From Mucilaginibacter aurantiaciroseus (lineage in GTDB: Bacteria; Bacteroidota; Bacteroidia; Sphingobacteriales; Sphingobacteriaceae), in contig NZ_JAMXOF010000001.1 of NCBI RefSeq assembly GCF_024055595.1, forward strand, positions 310,001 to 374,000: a stretch of 64,000 nt of DNA, read 5' to 3'. Under the pieces are notes generated by a model. It did not search any database and was not told where the DNA came from. It worked only from the letters and a program-made list of their open reading frames with translations. Positions 1 to 9,079 of this stretch are shown one piece after another. The stretch's first letter is position 1. Each line of letters starts with the position of its first letter. The translations under genes and the position numbers were made by a program.

Positions 1-1412
1 TCCACCGGGCTTACAGATATTACCGCCTGGTACACGAGTTTGGTGATGTGCCATTGATCTTGAAAGAAGAAACTATCGTGAGCACCGCGTTCCAAAGCAC
101 TCAACGCATCGTTATCCTTAAAAAGATGAAAACCGACTTGGAGTTTGCGGTTACTAAAATGGTAGATAACGGCAACAAAGGCGAGCCATCAAAAGGCGCG
201 GCAGCCCACTTGCTAACCAAAATTAACCTGGCTTTAGGTTTGTTTGATGATGCCATCGCATCGGCAAACATCGCCATAAACGGCCCCTATGCATTGATGG
301 ATAACCGCTTTGGTATTGTTGCAAGCGATGTTAGCAAAAACGTTGTTTGGGACCTGCACCGCCCCGAGAATAAATCTATCGCCTCAAACACCGAAGCGCT
401 TTACGTGGTGATGGATCGCGAGGCTTTAGAAGGTGCTACCACAAATGGATCGCAGGTGATGCGTAACTGTGTGCCCATGTGGCATAATGGTACCATCCTA
501 ACACCTGGCGCGTTAAACCCCGGCATATCTGATAAGGTTATTGTAGAGTTCCCGCTTACCTTATTATATGGCCGTGGTATTGGCCGGATGCGTGGTACGC
601 CTTACGCTACCAAATACATCTGGACGGATAACACAGATCTGCGCCACGCCAAAGGCATGTGGGCAGATATGACCGACCTGGTTTATAACCAGCCGGGGCT
701 AAAAACAAGTGACCCAACATGGTACGGCAAAAACCTGCAGCAATACACCGCTGCCAACGTAAATCAACGCTTTTTGAATGGTGCTAAAGATACCATCCGC
801 GCGTGGTTTGGCTGGCCGCACTATAAGGTGTTTATCGGCTCGGGTAAAACAGCTGCAGACAAATGGTGGAGCCCGCCACGCGGCACCAATACCGATTGGT
901 ATATCTTCCGCCTGGCAGAGACCTACCTGTTACGAGCCGAGGCATACTGGTGGAAAGGCCAAACCTCATTGGCCATGGCTGATATTAACAAAGTAAGGGC
1001 CCGTGCAAAAGCAGAGTTATTGACAGACGACAGCAAGGTAAACATAGGTACCATATTAGATGAACGCCAACGCGAACTTTACTGGGAAGAGCCGCGTAAA
1101 ACAGAGCTTACCCGTATCGCCTTCATATTTGCCCAAACCGGCAAAGCGGCATATAATGGTAAAACTTACCAGGTTGGTTCGTTTGCAACCAACAACTTTT
1201 TTTACGACAGGATAATGGAGAAGAACGATTTCTACAAAAACCCTAACGTTTTAACCAACTCGGGTAACCACTATACCATTTCGCCTTACCACGTGTTGTG
1301 GCCTGTACCCCAGTCAGAGATTGACCTGAACATTAACGGGCATATCAATCAAAACAAAGGGTATGCCGGTTCCGAAAATAATATTCCCCCTTTAGATAAA
1401 ATAGTTGAATAA
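1..1412 (+). CDS. SusD/RagB-family outer-membrane glycan-binding lipoprotein (5' truncated by window edge)
   Basis: The frame is open from base 3, so the true start and lipoprotein signal lie before the window. SusD proteins are surface lipoproteins that hand oligosaccharides to a SusC TonB-dependent transporter. Visible SusD features are the N-terminal run RAYRYYRLVHEFGDVPLI, the central TPR-like segment (KGAAAHLLTKINLALG), and a C-terminal half ending in the typical YWEEPRKTELTRIAF and HVLWPVPQSEIDLN segments. The partner susC should lie just upstream, outside the window. A strong hairpin terminator follows the stop, and beyond it lies a decayed PL6-type lyase. That neighbour suggests, but does not prove, a uronate polysaccharide locus. 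Family confidence is high; the substrate is inferred. Confidence 0.93.
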   Translation, partial: HRAYRYYRLVHEFGDVPLILKEETIVSTAFQSTQRIVILKKMKTDLEFAVTKMVDNGNKGEPSKGAAAHLLTKINLALGLFDDAIASANIAINGPYALMDNRFGIVASDVSKNVVWDLHRPENKSIASNTEALYVVMDREALEGATTNGSQVMRNCVPMWHNGTILTPGALNPGISDKVIVEFPLTLLYGRGIGRMRGTPYATKYIWTDNTDLRHAKGMWADMTDLVYNQPGLKTSDPTWYGKNLQQYTAANVNQRFLNGAKDTIRAWFGWPHYKVFIGSGKTAADKWWSPPRGTNTDWYIFRLAETYLLRAEAYWWKGQTSLAMADINKVRARAKAELLTDDSKVNIGTILDERQRELYWEEPRKTELTRIAFIFAQTGKAAYNGKTYQVGSFATNNFFYDRIMEKNDFYKNPNVLTNSGNHYTISPYHVLWPVPQSEIDLNINGHINQNKGYAGSENNIPPLDKIVE

Positions 1413-1437
1413 GTGAGTTAATGTATTAAGTTGAGTG

Positions 1438-1470
1438 AACCAGGCCCATGTGTGGGCCTGGTTTAATTTT
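1438..1470 (+). terminator. Intrinsic terminator after the susD gene
   Basis: A perfect 11-bp stem (AACCAGGCCCA at 1438-1448 pairing with TGGGCCTGGTT at 1453-1463) has a TGTG loop and is followed by TAATTTTT. It lies 25 bases after the susD stop. Confidence 0.85.
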
Positions 1471-1485
1471 TACCACCGCCTTTAT

Positions 1486-1927
1486 AAGAAGGCGTCGGGC
1501 AATAAATATATCAATAACTATGTTGAAGATTGCCATGGCGAACTGGTGATGCGCGGCGGCCACGAATGTTTGGTAGATAGCAACCGTTTTAAAGGTGGCA
1601 CAGGCGGCATCCGCGTAAACGGTACCGGGCATACCATCAGCAATAATCAATTTGAGAAACTGCCCATCGCCATCAGGCTAATGTATACTTGGCGAAGGGT
1701 AAAATAGATACCGGCTTCTACATTGCAGCCGGCGATTGCATTATTAAAAATAACCAAATTAAATATTGCGATACGGCATCCTCACAGGTGGTGCCAAAAA
1801 CCCCGACTGGACCGGTAAGTTCGACACTAAGCGCTATCTATAGCCCACCGTGCAGGACATTGCACCTTACAATAACGAGTTGTTGAATAACAACATCACC
1901 AATACTAAAAACCCAATTGTGCAATAA
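1486..1927 (+). pseudogene. Remnant of a PL6/chondroitinase-B-type right-handed beta-helix lyase
   Basis: Three frames in succession give a coherent beta-helix protein. From 1486: GNKYINNYVEDCHGELVMRG, then a segment with GGIRVNGTGHTISNN. From about 1683, after a frameshift: LAKGKIDTGFYIAAGDCIIK. From about 1774, after a second shift: an ILTGGAKNPDWTGKF segment, an in-frame TAG near 1829, and DIAPYNNELLNNNITNTKNP to the TAA at 1925-1927. Repeated Asn-rich turns and the GGIR..G..H.I.NN pattern fit polysaccharide lyase family 6 (alginate or dermatan lyases). The N-terminal half is missing. Two frameshifts and a nonsense codon mean no functional enzyme. The match is from memory of the family. 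Confidence 0.72.
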
Positions 1928-1933
1928 GGAAGC

Positions 1934-2299
1934 CTAAGCTATCTCATCAGCTATAAATGGTATTGGCTGCGACCTGTCAAACGGGACATAAACGCGGATC
2001 CACGGGGACTCATCAATTAACTTCCACTTATGGGCGGTGCCGGTGGTATCCATGGCTATTAAAATTTCACCAGGTTTAAGGACGAACGTTTCGCCGGGCA
2101 TAGTTTCAAATTCCAGCGTGCCCGAGAGGGTGATCACATACTGATCGGCAGGGGCGTTATGCCAGTCGTAAAACGAATGTGGTGGCGATTCCTGGAACCT
2201 GATGGCTGAGGCCTGGTTAAAAGCACCCTCGGCTAAAGTGCCGGTTTGGATATGCGAGTGGCCGTCGTCGCCGGTGTATAGTTTATAAGCTTTTATCAT
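1934..2299 (-). CDS. Single-domain cupin protein
   Basis: This 121-residue protein is one small beta-barrel cupin. It opens with KAYKLYTGDDGHSHIQTG, has the core WHNAPADQYVITLSGTLEFE, and a second cupin motif FVLKPGEILIAMDTTGTAHK. This is the family with a W-H-x-A-P-x-x-Q-Y-V-I strip rather than the HxH metal site of KdgF-type uronate cupins. Ligand and reaction are unknown. It is transcribed toward the lyase remnant, so it is not part of the susD transcript. The start is the first Met, and the length is typical of single-domain cupins. Confidence 0.8.
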   Translation of the reverse strand: MIKAYKLYTGDDGHSHIQTGTLAEGAFNQASAIRFQESPPHSFYDWHNAPADQYVITLSGTLEFETMPGETFVLKPGEILIAMDTTGTAHKWKLIDESPWIRVYVPFDRSQPIPFIADEIA

Positions 2300-2649
2300 G
2301 TGTTATGCAGATGGCCGCTAAGCTAAATATTTGCGTTTAAATTGCCGGTTTTGATTTGTGTTATTAGATAGCTGTGATACTATTTGCCAAAAATATATGC
2401 TGTAATGTGTGTTAGGCATACATGAATATTTTTTTTTGAGGGATAATAGCTGCCTGGGGCGCTAAAAAATTAGGCGGTGGTTGCCTGTAAACTATTGTTA
2501 TTTTATTGTGATATATGTGCTGCCGGGCAAGTGCACTAATGAGCCTGCGCGTGCGGCAGCTATGCCTGCTAAGGCTCATTTTCAAATAAACAGATAATAC
2601 AAAAGGCAAATGATAATTCATTTGCCTTTTGTATTATCTGTTTTGGTGC
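2300..2649. other. Intergenic region with two hairpins
   Basis: No supported gene. It holds a two-tier hairpin at 2538-2580 (outer arms AATGAGCCT and AGGCTCATT, inner arms GGCA and TGCC) and the long terminator stem at 2591-2640. The remainder (2300-2537) is AT-rich and should include the cupin promoter; I see no clean -7/-33 pair in it. Confidence 0.5.
2591..2640. terminator. Long perfect-stem terminator downstream of the Cys/Met enzyme gene
   Basis: A 23-bp perfect inverted repeat (arms 2591-2613 and 2618-2640) has a TAAT loop. It starts 10 bases beyond the stop of the minus-strand PLP gene and is followed on the plus side by TTTT. It is unusually long for a terminator stem. Confidence 0.75.
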
Positions 2650-3894
2650 TTACAAAGCAGCATCCAATGCCTGCTTAAAATCTTCCAGCAGATCTTCTCG
2701 GTCCTCGATACCAACTGATAGGCGGATCATCCCTTCGGGGATCCCCATTTCGGCACGTTTGTCGGCACCAAGCTCAAAAAATATGGTTTGCGCCACCGGG
2801 ATAGCCAGAGTGCGGGTATCACCAAGGTTACTGCTTTTAATAACCACCTGCAGGCGGTTCAAAAACGCGAAAGTATCCACACCATCCTTCAATGCAAAAC
2901 TCATTAACCCGCCATGGAAACGGAATAATTTTTTAGAAAGCTCGTGCTGCGGATGGCCTTTTAAGCCGGGATAGTAAACCTTGTCAACCAACGGGTGGCT
3001 TTCAAGATATTCGGCCAGTTCGCCTGCGTTTCCACACACGCGTTCAAGCCTTAAAGCTAAAGTTTCGGCACCTATCGATAAACTATGTGCCGCTTCAGGG
3101 GCAAGCGTGCCGCCACCATCGCGCAGGCCGCGTTTACGGATCTGGGTAATGCCCTGCATGTCGGGTTTTATCTGCTCGCGAATAATAGGGGCAATGCCTG
3201 GATAGTTAGCCCAGTCGTACAAGCCGGTATCGGTAACGCTGCCGCCAAGCGCGTTGCCATGGCCGCCAATATATTTGGTTAACGAGTTGATTACCAACGA
3301 TGCCTTAACCGTAATTGGTTGAAAAATGTATGGCGATGTCATGGTATTATCCACTACGTAGATATAACCTTTTTCGGCACATAATTCGCCAATGTTGACC
3401 AGGTCGGCAATTTGGGTGGCGGGGTTGGCAATGGTTTCTACCATTATCATGCAAGTATTATCCTTGCAGGCCGCTTTTACTTCATCAACAGATGTGGCAT
3501 CAACAAAAGATATATCTAAACCAATTTCGGTAAACGTTTGCAGCACACTGCGGGTATTGCCAAACAGGTAGCTGCTTGCCACAATATGGCTGCCTTGTTT
3601 TACCAGCGCGAAAACGGTAGCCATAATAGCCGCCATCCCGGTAGCAAAGCTTACCGATGCCAGGCCGCCTTCCATCATGGTTACCTTGCTCTCTAAAGCG
3701 GCGGTAGTAGGGTTGCCCTGCCTGGAGTAAGCGTAACCTTTAGCCTTATTTTGAAACACGTCCACAAGGCCCTGCACATCATCAAAACCCCAGGTAACCG
3801 TGGTATGTATGGGCTGGTGCAATGCGCCAAACTCTGGTTTGCGAAGGCGGTCGGCATGCAGCAGGGTGGTTGTGAATCCTTTTTGTTTTGTCAT
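2650..3894 (-). CDS. PLP-dependent Cys/Met-metabolism enzyme (cystathionine gamma-synthase family)
   Basis: A fold-type I PLP enzyme of the transsulfuration family (cystathionine gamma-synthase, O-acylhomoserine sulfhydrylase, methionine gamma-lyase). From the chosen ATG at 3894 it is 414 residues. It has the YAYSRQGNPTTAALE substrate/PLP segment (residues 54-68), the ATGMAAI phosphate-binding turn, the DNTMTSPY aspartate strip, and the PLP lysine in SLTKYIGGHGNALGG (Lys207). The C-terminal part has IRLSVGIEDREDLLEDF. An upstream extension of 19 codons lacks family similarity, so the inner Met is preferred. Which sulfur reaction it performs cannot be read from sequence alone. It is monocistronic, with a promoter just upstream and a terminator downstream. 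Confidence 0.88.
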   Translation of the reverse strand: MTKQKGFTTTLLHADRLRKPEFGALHQPIHTTVTWGFDDVQGLVDVFQNKAKGYAYSRQGNPTTAALESKVTMMEGGLASVSFATGMAAIMATVFALVKQGSHIVASSYLFGNTRSVLQTFTEIGLDISFVDATSVDEVKAACKDNTCMIMVETIANPATQIADLVNIGELCAEKGYIYVVDNTMTSPYIFQPITVKASLVINSLTKYIGGHGNALGGSVTDTGLYDWANYPGIAPIIREQIKPDMQGITQIRKRGLRDGGGTLAPEAAHSLSIGAETLALRLERVCGNAGELAEYLESHPLVDKVYYPGLKGHPQHELSKKLFRFHGGLMSFALKDGVDTFAFLNRLQVVIKSSNLGDTRTLAIPVAQTIFFELGADKRAEMGIPEGMIRLSVGIEDREDLLEDFKQALDAAL

Positions 3895-3920
3895 GATGGA
3901 TCTAAAAAAGTAATATTTCG

Positions 3921-3952
3921 CAATTATAGCCATCTGCGTTATAAAAACCAAA
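3921..3952 (-). promoter_or_regulatory. Bacteroidota-type promoter for the PLP enzyme gene
   Basis: On the minus strand TTTG (3952-3949), a 20-bp spacer and TATAATTG (3928-3921, one mismatch to TAnnTTTG) give a predicted start near 3914, about 20 bases before the ATG at 3894. Confidence 0.45.
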
Positions 3953-4071
3953 GCTAAAGGTATATCGGGTCAAAAGTTTAGGTTCGAATTACAATATTGT
4001 GCAGTTAAGTATTTTATCAATTATTAAGATACCACACTATTGATTTTCCTGGCGGTTACTAATGTTTAAGC

Positions 4072-6435
4072 CTAAAATTCAAATATCACCCCGAGCGTAG
4101 GTAAAACATTGCCACCCTTATTATCTAAAAGTTTTGATTTAAAACGCGATGGATCGCCGGTGGCATCTTGTATATTGCCGTTTGCATCGCGGTCTGGCAC
4201 CAGGTACGATTGTAGCTGGTATTGATTATAGCTTAAGTTTTGGATGTCGAGGTAAATGTTAAGCGTAAATTTTCGGAAAGGGTATTTCTTATCAACCCGT
4301 ACATCCAACTGGTAAAAATCTTTAAGTCGTTGGGTATTTAACTGTTGCCAGTTTGGGATGCCTTGCGGAAAAATTGCATAATTACTTTTAAGGGTTGATG
4401 AAACAACATCATAAGGGGTATAAGGGCTACCACCAGTGTACCTTAATTTTGCACCAACCTCCCAGTTACGTTTAAACACCTTTCCGCCTGTGATACTTAA
4501 TATGTAACGGTTATTCCATGACGATTGCACATATTCACCTGCCTTGTCCTGAAATTCGCTACGGAACAAGGTGAGCGATAAAATGCCATAAAAACCTTTG
4601 TTAAGGCGTTGCTGTGCAAAAAATTCAACCCCATAGCTACGGCCTTTTGTTGCACCAACAACTTGTTGGTTACCTATAACCCCAAAGTCGGCACCAAGGT
4701 TAGCCAGGGGGATACTATCTCCCAAAACACGCACAAGCGGGTAATCCTTATAAAATTTATAAAAACCTTCAATAGTGAAACGTGTGTTTTTTAGGGTATT
4801 ATACTCTATGCCAAGTACCAGTTGTTTGTTAGAAATGTAGTCGACATTTTTATTGGCCTCTGCACCAACATCATCGCGGTAGCCTAAAACGGTATAAGCC
4901 GGCAGCTGGTAATAAATTCCGGTGTTGAAGTTAAGGCTAAGCTTATTGGTAAAATTATAAGAGGCCGAAAAACGCGGCGAAAGCGTCTTTGACAGGTCGT
5001 TCATTCTGGCTGAAAATGTATTGGCATCAGCACGGATTCCTAAAGAGAGATTTAGTTTATCTTCAAGGTAGGCACGGCTCAACTGCCCAAACAGGCTATA
5101 TTTAAAAAAGCTGATACGGGATGTATATATGTTGCTCCCAAACGGGAGTAAATTATAAGTATTTGTTTGGTACTGTGCAGATTCGGCTCCGGCACCAAAG
5201 TTTATACGGTAATTATGTGTGCTGCTTACGTTCTCAAACCTAAACTTATTCTCAATTTCCTGAGATGTATAATCAAGCGTTTTAGTGCCTGCTTCGTTAT
5301 TATCCTGGTATTTAATAGCCTTGTTGTCTAAAAAGTCGCGGCTTAAAACAAATAGGCTGTACCCGTTATTACGAAAGTTTTTGTAGGTGGCACCCACGGT
5401 ATAGTTATTTTGTGAGTTAACCGGAATGTTTGCCAGCGTATATTGGTTTAGTTCGGTTTTTTTTGCATCAAAGTTAAGTTTAAAGCGGTCTATGGCGCCC
5501 AAACCTAAAATGGTTAACTCGTTTTTTTGATTGAACTTGGTTTTTAACTTAAATTGAAAATCCTGGTATGACGGCAGAAACGGTAACCCGATAAGCTTAA
5601 ACAAGCCTTGTAAATACGAATACCGGTATGATGATATAAAGGTAGTTTTTTTACCAAGCGGGCCTGCCAGAGTGGCTGCAAAGTCGCTGGAGCCAAGTGT
5701 TAATGTAGCATTGGTACGGTCGGTAGGGCCATCTTTTTGTTTAAACTCAAAAACGGAACTTAGCGCATTGCCCCGGTTAGCGGGGAATGCACCCGAGTAA
5801 AAGTCAACCTCGTTTATAAAATCAACATTTATTAAGCCAACAGGCCCGCCCGATGAGCCTTGTGTGGCAAAGTGATTGATATTGGGGATCTCGACACCGT
5901 CGATATAAAACCGGTTCTCGTTTGGGGCGCCGCCGCGGATAATGATATCATTACGGAAGCTTACAGGCGACGATACCCCGGGTAGCGATTGGATAACCTT
6001 ACTAATATCGCGGTTGCCACCTGGGTTACGCTTAATTTCTGTAGAGCCAATTGTGCGTAACGATACCGGGCTTTCCAATGTTTTATAAAATCTTGCTGCA
6101 GATATTTTTACCTCGCTCAGGGTTTGGGCGTCATCATCTAAAGAAACATCTGCTACGGCTATTTTGGCATTGGTTACTTGTATATCATACAATGTTTTTG
6201 AGCGGTAGCCAACCAACGATATTTGTAAGCTGTAATAGCCTGGTTTTAGATTGTTTAACTGGTACGCCCCTGTGGTATCTGTTACGGTACCTTTATCTGT
6301 AGCAATTACGGTAACACTTACTGCGATAAGGGGTGTGTTACTTAATGTAGCTGTTATTTTACCGCGAATGGTTCCCGTTTGGCCAAGCGCGATACAAGGC
6401 GTTATAAATAGCAAGAGTAATAGTATATTTCTCAT
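4072..6435 (-). CDS. TonB-dependent receptor with N-terminal carboxypeptidase-like domain
   Basis: A 787-residue outer-membrane protein. It has a signal peptide (MRNILLLLLFITPCIALGQ), a CarboxypepD_reg beta-sandwich at about residues 20-110 (TIRGKITATLSNTPLIAVSV ... GAYQLNNLKPGYYSLQI), and a plug domain at about 115-230 with DISKVIQSLPGVSSPVSFRN and IIIRGGAPNENRFYIDGVEI. A roughly 550-residue barrel ends in Phe (LGVIFEF), the usual signal for outer-membrane insertion. It lacks a SusD partner, so it is a stand-alone receptor, perhaps for a metal chelate or small ligand. The length is normal. The substrate cannot be assigned. Confidence 0.9.
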   Translation of the reverse strand: MRNILLLLLFITPCIALGQTGTIRGKITATLSNTPLIAVSVTVIATDKGTVTDTTGAYQLNNLKPGYYSLQISLVGYRSKTLYDIQVTNAKIAVADVSLDDDAQTLSEVKISAARFYKTLESPVSLRTIGSTEIKRNPGGNRDISKVIQSLPGVSSPVSFRNDIIIRGGAPNENRFYIDGVEIPNINHFATQGSSGGPVGLINVDFINEVDFYSGAFPANRGNALSSVFEFKQKDGPTDRTNATLTLGSSDFAATLAGPLGKKTTFISSYRYSYLQGLFKLIGLPFLPSYQDFQFKLKTKFNQKNELTILGLGAIDRFKLNFDAKKTELNQYTLANIPVNSQNNYTVGATYKNFRNNGYSLFVLSRDFLDNKAIKYQDNNEAGTKTLDYTSQEIENKFRFENVSSTHNYRINFGAGAESAQYQTNTYNLLPFGSNIYTSRISFFKYSLFGQLSRAYLEDKLNLSLGIRADANTFSARMNDLSKTLSPRFSASYNFTNKLSLNFNTGIYYQLPAYTVLGYRDDVGAEANKNVDYISNKQLVLGIEYNTLKNTRFTIEGFYKFYKDYPLVRVLGDSIPLANLGADFGVIGNQQVVGATKGRSYGVEFFAQQRLNKGFYGILSLTLFRSEFQDKAGEYVQSSWNNRYILSITGGKVFKRNWEVGAKLRYTGGSPYTPYDVVSSTLKSNYAIFPQGIPNWQQLNTQRLKDFYQLDVRVDKKYPFRKFTLNIYLDIQNLSYNQYQLQSYLVPDRDANGNIQDATGDPSRFKSKLLDNKGGNVLPTLGVIFEF

Positions 6436-6580
6436 TCGGATAAGCCAAAGATGAGATTTTTAGCGCTAAGTTTAACTACAGCTAATCAATAATATTTATA
6501 ATGAACATAAGGGCTTAATGGTAATTTTACAGGCTTTTAAAAGATTTCTTAACTTCGCGGTACATTACTACACCTGCCCC

Positions 6581-7891
6581 ATGAAAAAGTTACTGCTGCT
6601 TATACCTGTATTATTTGTGCTTGCCTGTAAGCAAAACCCGGCCGATACGGTTGAAGGTAAAAAACTAAATAAGCTTGCGCAGGATTATGTAACCCTTGGC
6701 CTTACCATAGGGCAGTACGACGGCGATTTTGTGGATGCCTACTACGGCCCCGATTCGCTTAAACCAAAAGAAATTACCGGTAAAACCTTCCCGAGGGATA
6801 GCATCCTGGCTAACATTAACAGCCTGATGAATGATATTAAGGTAATTGCCGACCGATCGACCGTGGATTCAAATAAAATTCGTGCTAACTGGATGTATAA
6901 CCAACTGATAGCTTTTGGCAGGAGGGTTAGAATTTACGGCGGTGAATATCGTTCGTTCGATGAAGAATCGCGCGAGTTGTTTGGCGTTGCCGCACCATCA
7001 TATGCCGAGGAGTTTTTTAAGGCGGATATAGATAAGCTGGACAGCATGCTGCCCGGCAATGGAAATGTGAACGACAGGTTTCAGAAACTGGCCAATAAAT
7101 TCATCATCCCTAAAGATAAACTGGATGCGGTGGTAAAAGCTGCTATTGCCGAGGCTCGCAAACGCACTCTTGTCCATTATAAACTACCTGCCGGCGAAAA
7201 CTTTACGCTGGAGTTTGTGACCAACAAACCATGGAATGGCTACAACTGGTACAAAGGCAAATATCAAAGTGTTGTACAAATAAATACCGACCTGAAGATA
7301 TTTATAGACCGCGCCATCGATGTAGGCAGCCACGAGAGTTATCCCGGCCACCACGTGTACAACATGCTGCTGGAGAAAAACCTGTATCACGATAGGGGCT
7401 GGGTAGAGATCTCATTGTATCCGCTATTTAGTCCGCAATCGCTTATTGCCGAGGGGAGCGCCAATTATGGGATAGAAGTTGCCTTCCCGGGCGATGACAA
7501 GGTAAAATTTGCTAAAAGCACCCTGCTGCCACTTGCCGGTTTAGATACAGCAGGCATCGATATGTATTTTAAAGCGCTTGCCATTAAAGGCCGCCTAAAC
7601 TATGCCCGTAACGAGGCTGCCCGTGGTTTAATAAACGAAACCATGAGCGAAAGCAAAGCGCGAAATTATTTAAGAAAGTACTGCCTGATGAATGATGAAA
7701 CGGCCAATAAATCTATCAGCTTTATCAAAAAATACCGCAGCTACGTTATCAACTATAACTATGGGCAGGATTTGGTTAAGGATTACATAGAACGCAACGG
7801 CGGCACTATAAAAGACACAACCAAACGCTGGGAGTTGTTTGGGCACTTGCTAAGCAACCCGGTTAATACGGCGGATTTGGTTAAGAAATAA
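6581..7891 (+). CDS. DUF885-like lipoprotein with an HExxPGHH motif
   Basis: From the ATG at 6581 it is 436 residues. A lipoprotein signal peptide ends in a lipobox (LFVLAC, Cys16), so it should be an envelope lipoprotein. The body is mainly helical. It contains HESYPGHHVYNMLLE followed about 30 residues later by SLIAEGSANYG, which resembles the HE(A/S)YPGHH metal site and downstream Glu of the DUF885 family of putative zinc peptidases. An upstream in-frame extension to 6518 would disrupt the signal peptide, so the inner ATG is chosen. It ends 6 bases from the convergent membrane gene. The peptidase role is inferred from the motif. Confidence 0.75.
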   Translation: MKKLLLLIPVLFVLACKQNPADTVEGKKLNKLAQDYVTLGLTIGQYDGDFVDAYYGPDSLKPKEITGKTFPRDSILANINSLMNDIKVIADRSTVDSNKIRANWMYNQLIAFGRRVRIYGGEYRSFDEESRELFGVAAPSYAEEFFKADIDKLDSMLPGNGNVNDRFQKLANKFIIPKDKLDAVVKAAIAEARKRTLVHYKLPAGENFTLEFVTNKPWNGYNWYKGKYQSVVQINTDLKIFIDRAIDVGSHESYPGHHVYNMLLEKNLYHDRGWVEISLYPLFSPQSLIAEGSANYGIEVAFPGDDKVKFAKSTLLPLAGLDTAGIDMYFKALAIKGRLNYARNEAARGLINETMSESKARNYLRKYCLMNDETANKSISFIKKYRSYVINYNYGQDLVKDYIERNGGTIKDTTKRWELFGHLLSNPVNTADLVKK

Positions 7892-7897
7892 GCACCC

Positions 7898-9079
7898 TTA
7901 AAATTCACCACTTGAGCCGCCACCGCCGCCTGTGCCACCGCCAAAGCGGTCGGTAGGGTGTTGTGCAGGGGTGGGCAAGTGCGATGTTGCCTGGCCTACT
8001 ATTAGCGCTTCAATATTTATTTTATCAAAATCGTTGCATTCTTCCGGTTCTGCGTAAGTGATGCCGTTACGTGGAGTTTTCAAATATTTGATAATGGTGT
8101 AAGATGCCGCCAGTAATATTATCCCCGCAAGGGTAAGCATAGCTTCTATGGGCAGCAAATGGTAATAGTTGCGGAAACTAGCTATAGATGCCGCCGCTAA
8201 AACCATCCCCAATCGCAAGAACATAGCACTTTTTTTACGGATGCCCAGTAAGATATACGCTACAGGGACCAGCATGGTCCAGATCCAGAAGATAAAACCA
8301 AATGGGATGCTAGTGTGCGAATCGTTCAGGTTGTTAAGCATATTGTTCAGGCGGTTTACCACAAAATAGTTACCTGCCGCGTAAAGGGTTAGCAGGCTGA
8401 TGATCTTAGCGTAATCAATGCAGCTTTCATAGTTAATATTCCTTATATCTTTGCCCAATTTATTTATTAAATAAAATACCGCACCTGCGGCTATCATCAT
8501 CATAAAAGGCATTGTAGCTAAACCGAAAGACCCTGCCTTTGCCCAGGTAAAATACACTACCGCGAAAAATGCAATGCAAGCTACTAAGGTAGTAAGCACA
8601 TCTGCAAAACGCAGGGTTAGGTAAATGCAGAGCAGGCAGATGATGATCGCGCATGGCAGGTTATCACCATCGGTTAAATACATTTTAGAGATCATCCAGA
8701 TAAACCCGCCCCCAAATAAACATGCCGAATAATAAAGCAAGGCGTTATCAACCCCGGAATGGAAATAGCGGTTTTCTTTAACAAAAAACTCTAATGCCCC
8801 ATAACATACAGCGCCCAAAAAGATGGGCCAACCCGGCGAATCAATCATGTGTGTGCTTAAACCAAGTAAGCTAAAAAGCCCTGTAGCGAACGAAGCAATT
8901 ACAAACGTTAGGATAAATAACCCCACGCGTATTACCAGGCGTGGCAAATAAAAATAAAAAGGGTAAGCTGTTTTAACAGCTATAAATTCTTCGGGCGTTA
9001 TGCTGCCTTCCCTAAGTTTATCTTTTAGCCCATCAACAATGCGCATATTATGCACCCATTCTTTATTATAGATGATCAT
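7898..9079 (-). CDS. Polytopic membrane protein with Gly-rich C-terminal tail (DUF2157/DUF4401-like)
   Basis: A 393-residue integral membrane protein. A cytoplasmic N-terminal stretch (GLKDKLREGSITPEEFIAV) precedes about nine to ten hydrophobic segments from residue 45 to 340. The C-terminus is hydrophilic and ends in a glycine-rich tail (FGGGTGGGGGSSGEF). Its start overlaps the end of the upstream DUF2157-like gene by 14 bases, so the two are translationally coupled and probably form one complex. The family is unnamed in function; I infer DUF2157/DUF4401 kinship from layout, not from a search. The Gly-rich tail resembles those of other envelope membrane proteins, but its role is unknown. Confidence 0.75.
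   Translation of the reverse strand: MIIYNKEWVHNMRIVDGLKDKLREGSITPEEFIAVKTAYPFYFYLPRLVIRVGLFILTFVIASFATGLFSLLGLSTHMIDSPGWPIFLGAVCYGALEFFVKENRYFHSGVDNALLYYSACLFGGGFIWMISKMYLTDGDNLPCAIIICLLCIYLTLRFADVLTTLVACIAFFAVVYFTWAKAGSFGLATMPFMMMIAAGAVFYLINKLGKDIRNINYESCIDYAKIISLLTLYAAGNYFVVNRLNNMLNNLNDSHTSIPFGFIFWIWTMLVPVAYILLGIRKKSAMFLRLGMVLAAASIASFRNYYHLLPIEAMLTLAGIILLAASYTIIKYLKTPRNGITYAEPEECNDFDKINIEALIVGQATSHLPTPAQHPTDRFGGGTGGGGGSSGEF

Noticed and set aside
1934..2299. Cupin as a KdgF-type uronate-processing enzyme linked to the SusD/PL6 genes
   Set aside because: The HxH metal motif of KdgF is not present and the gene faces the other way; it belongs to the WHxAPxxQYVI cupin group instead.
3975..3995. 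T-loop-like GGTTCGAATTA as part of a tRNA
   Set aside because: No acceptor, D or anticodon stems can be formed around it.
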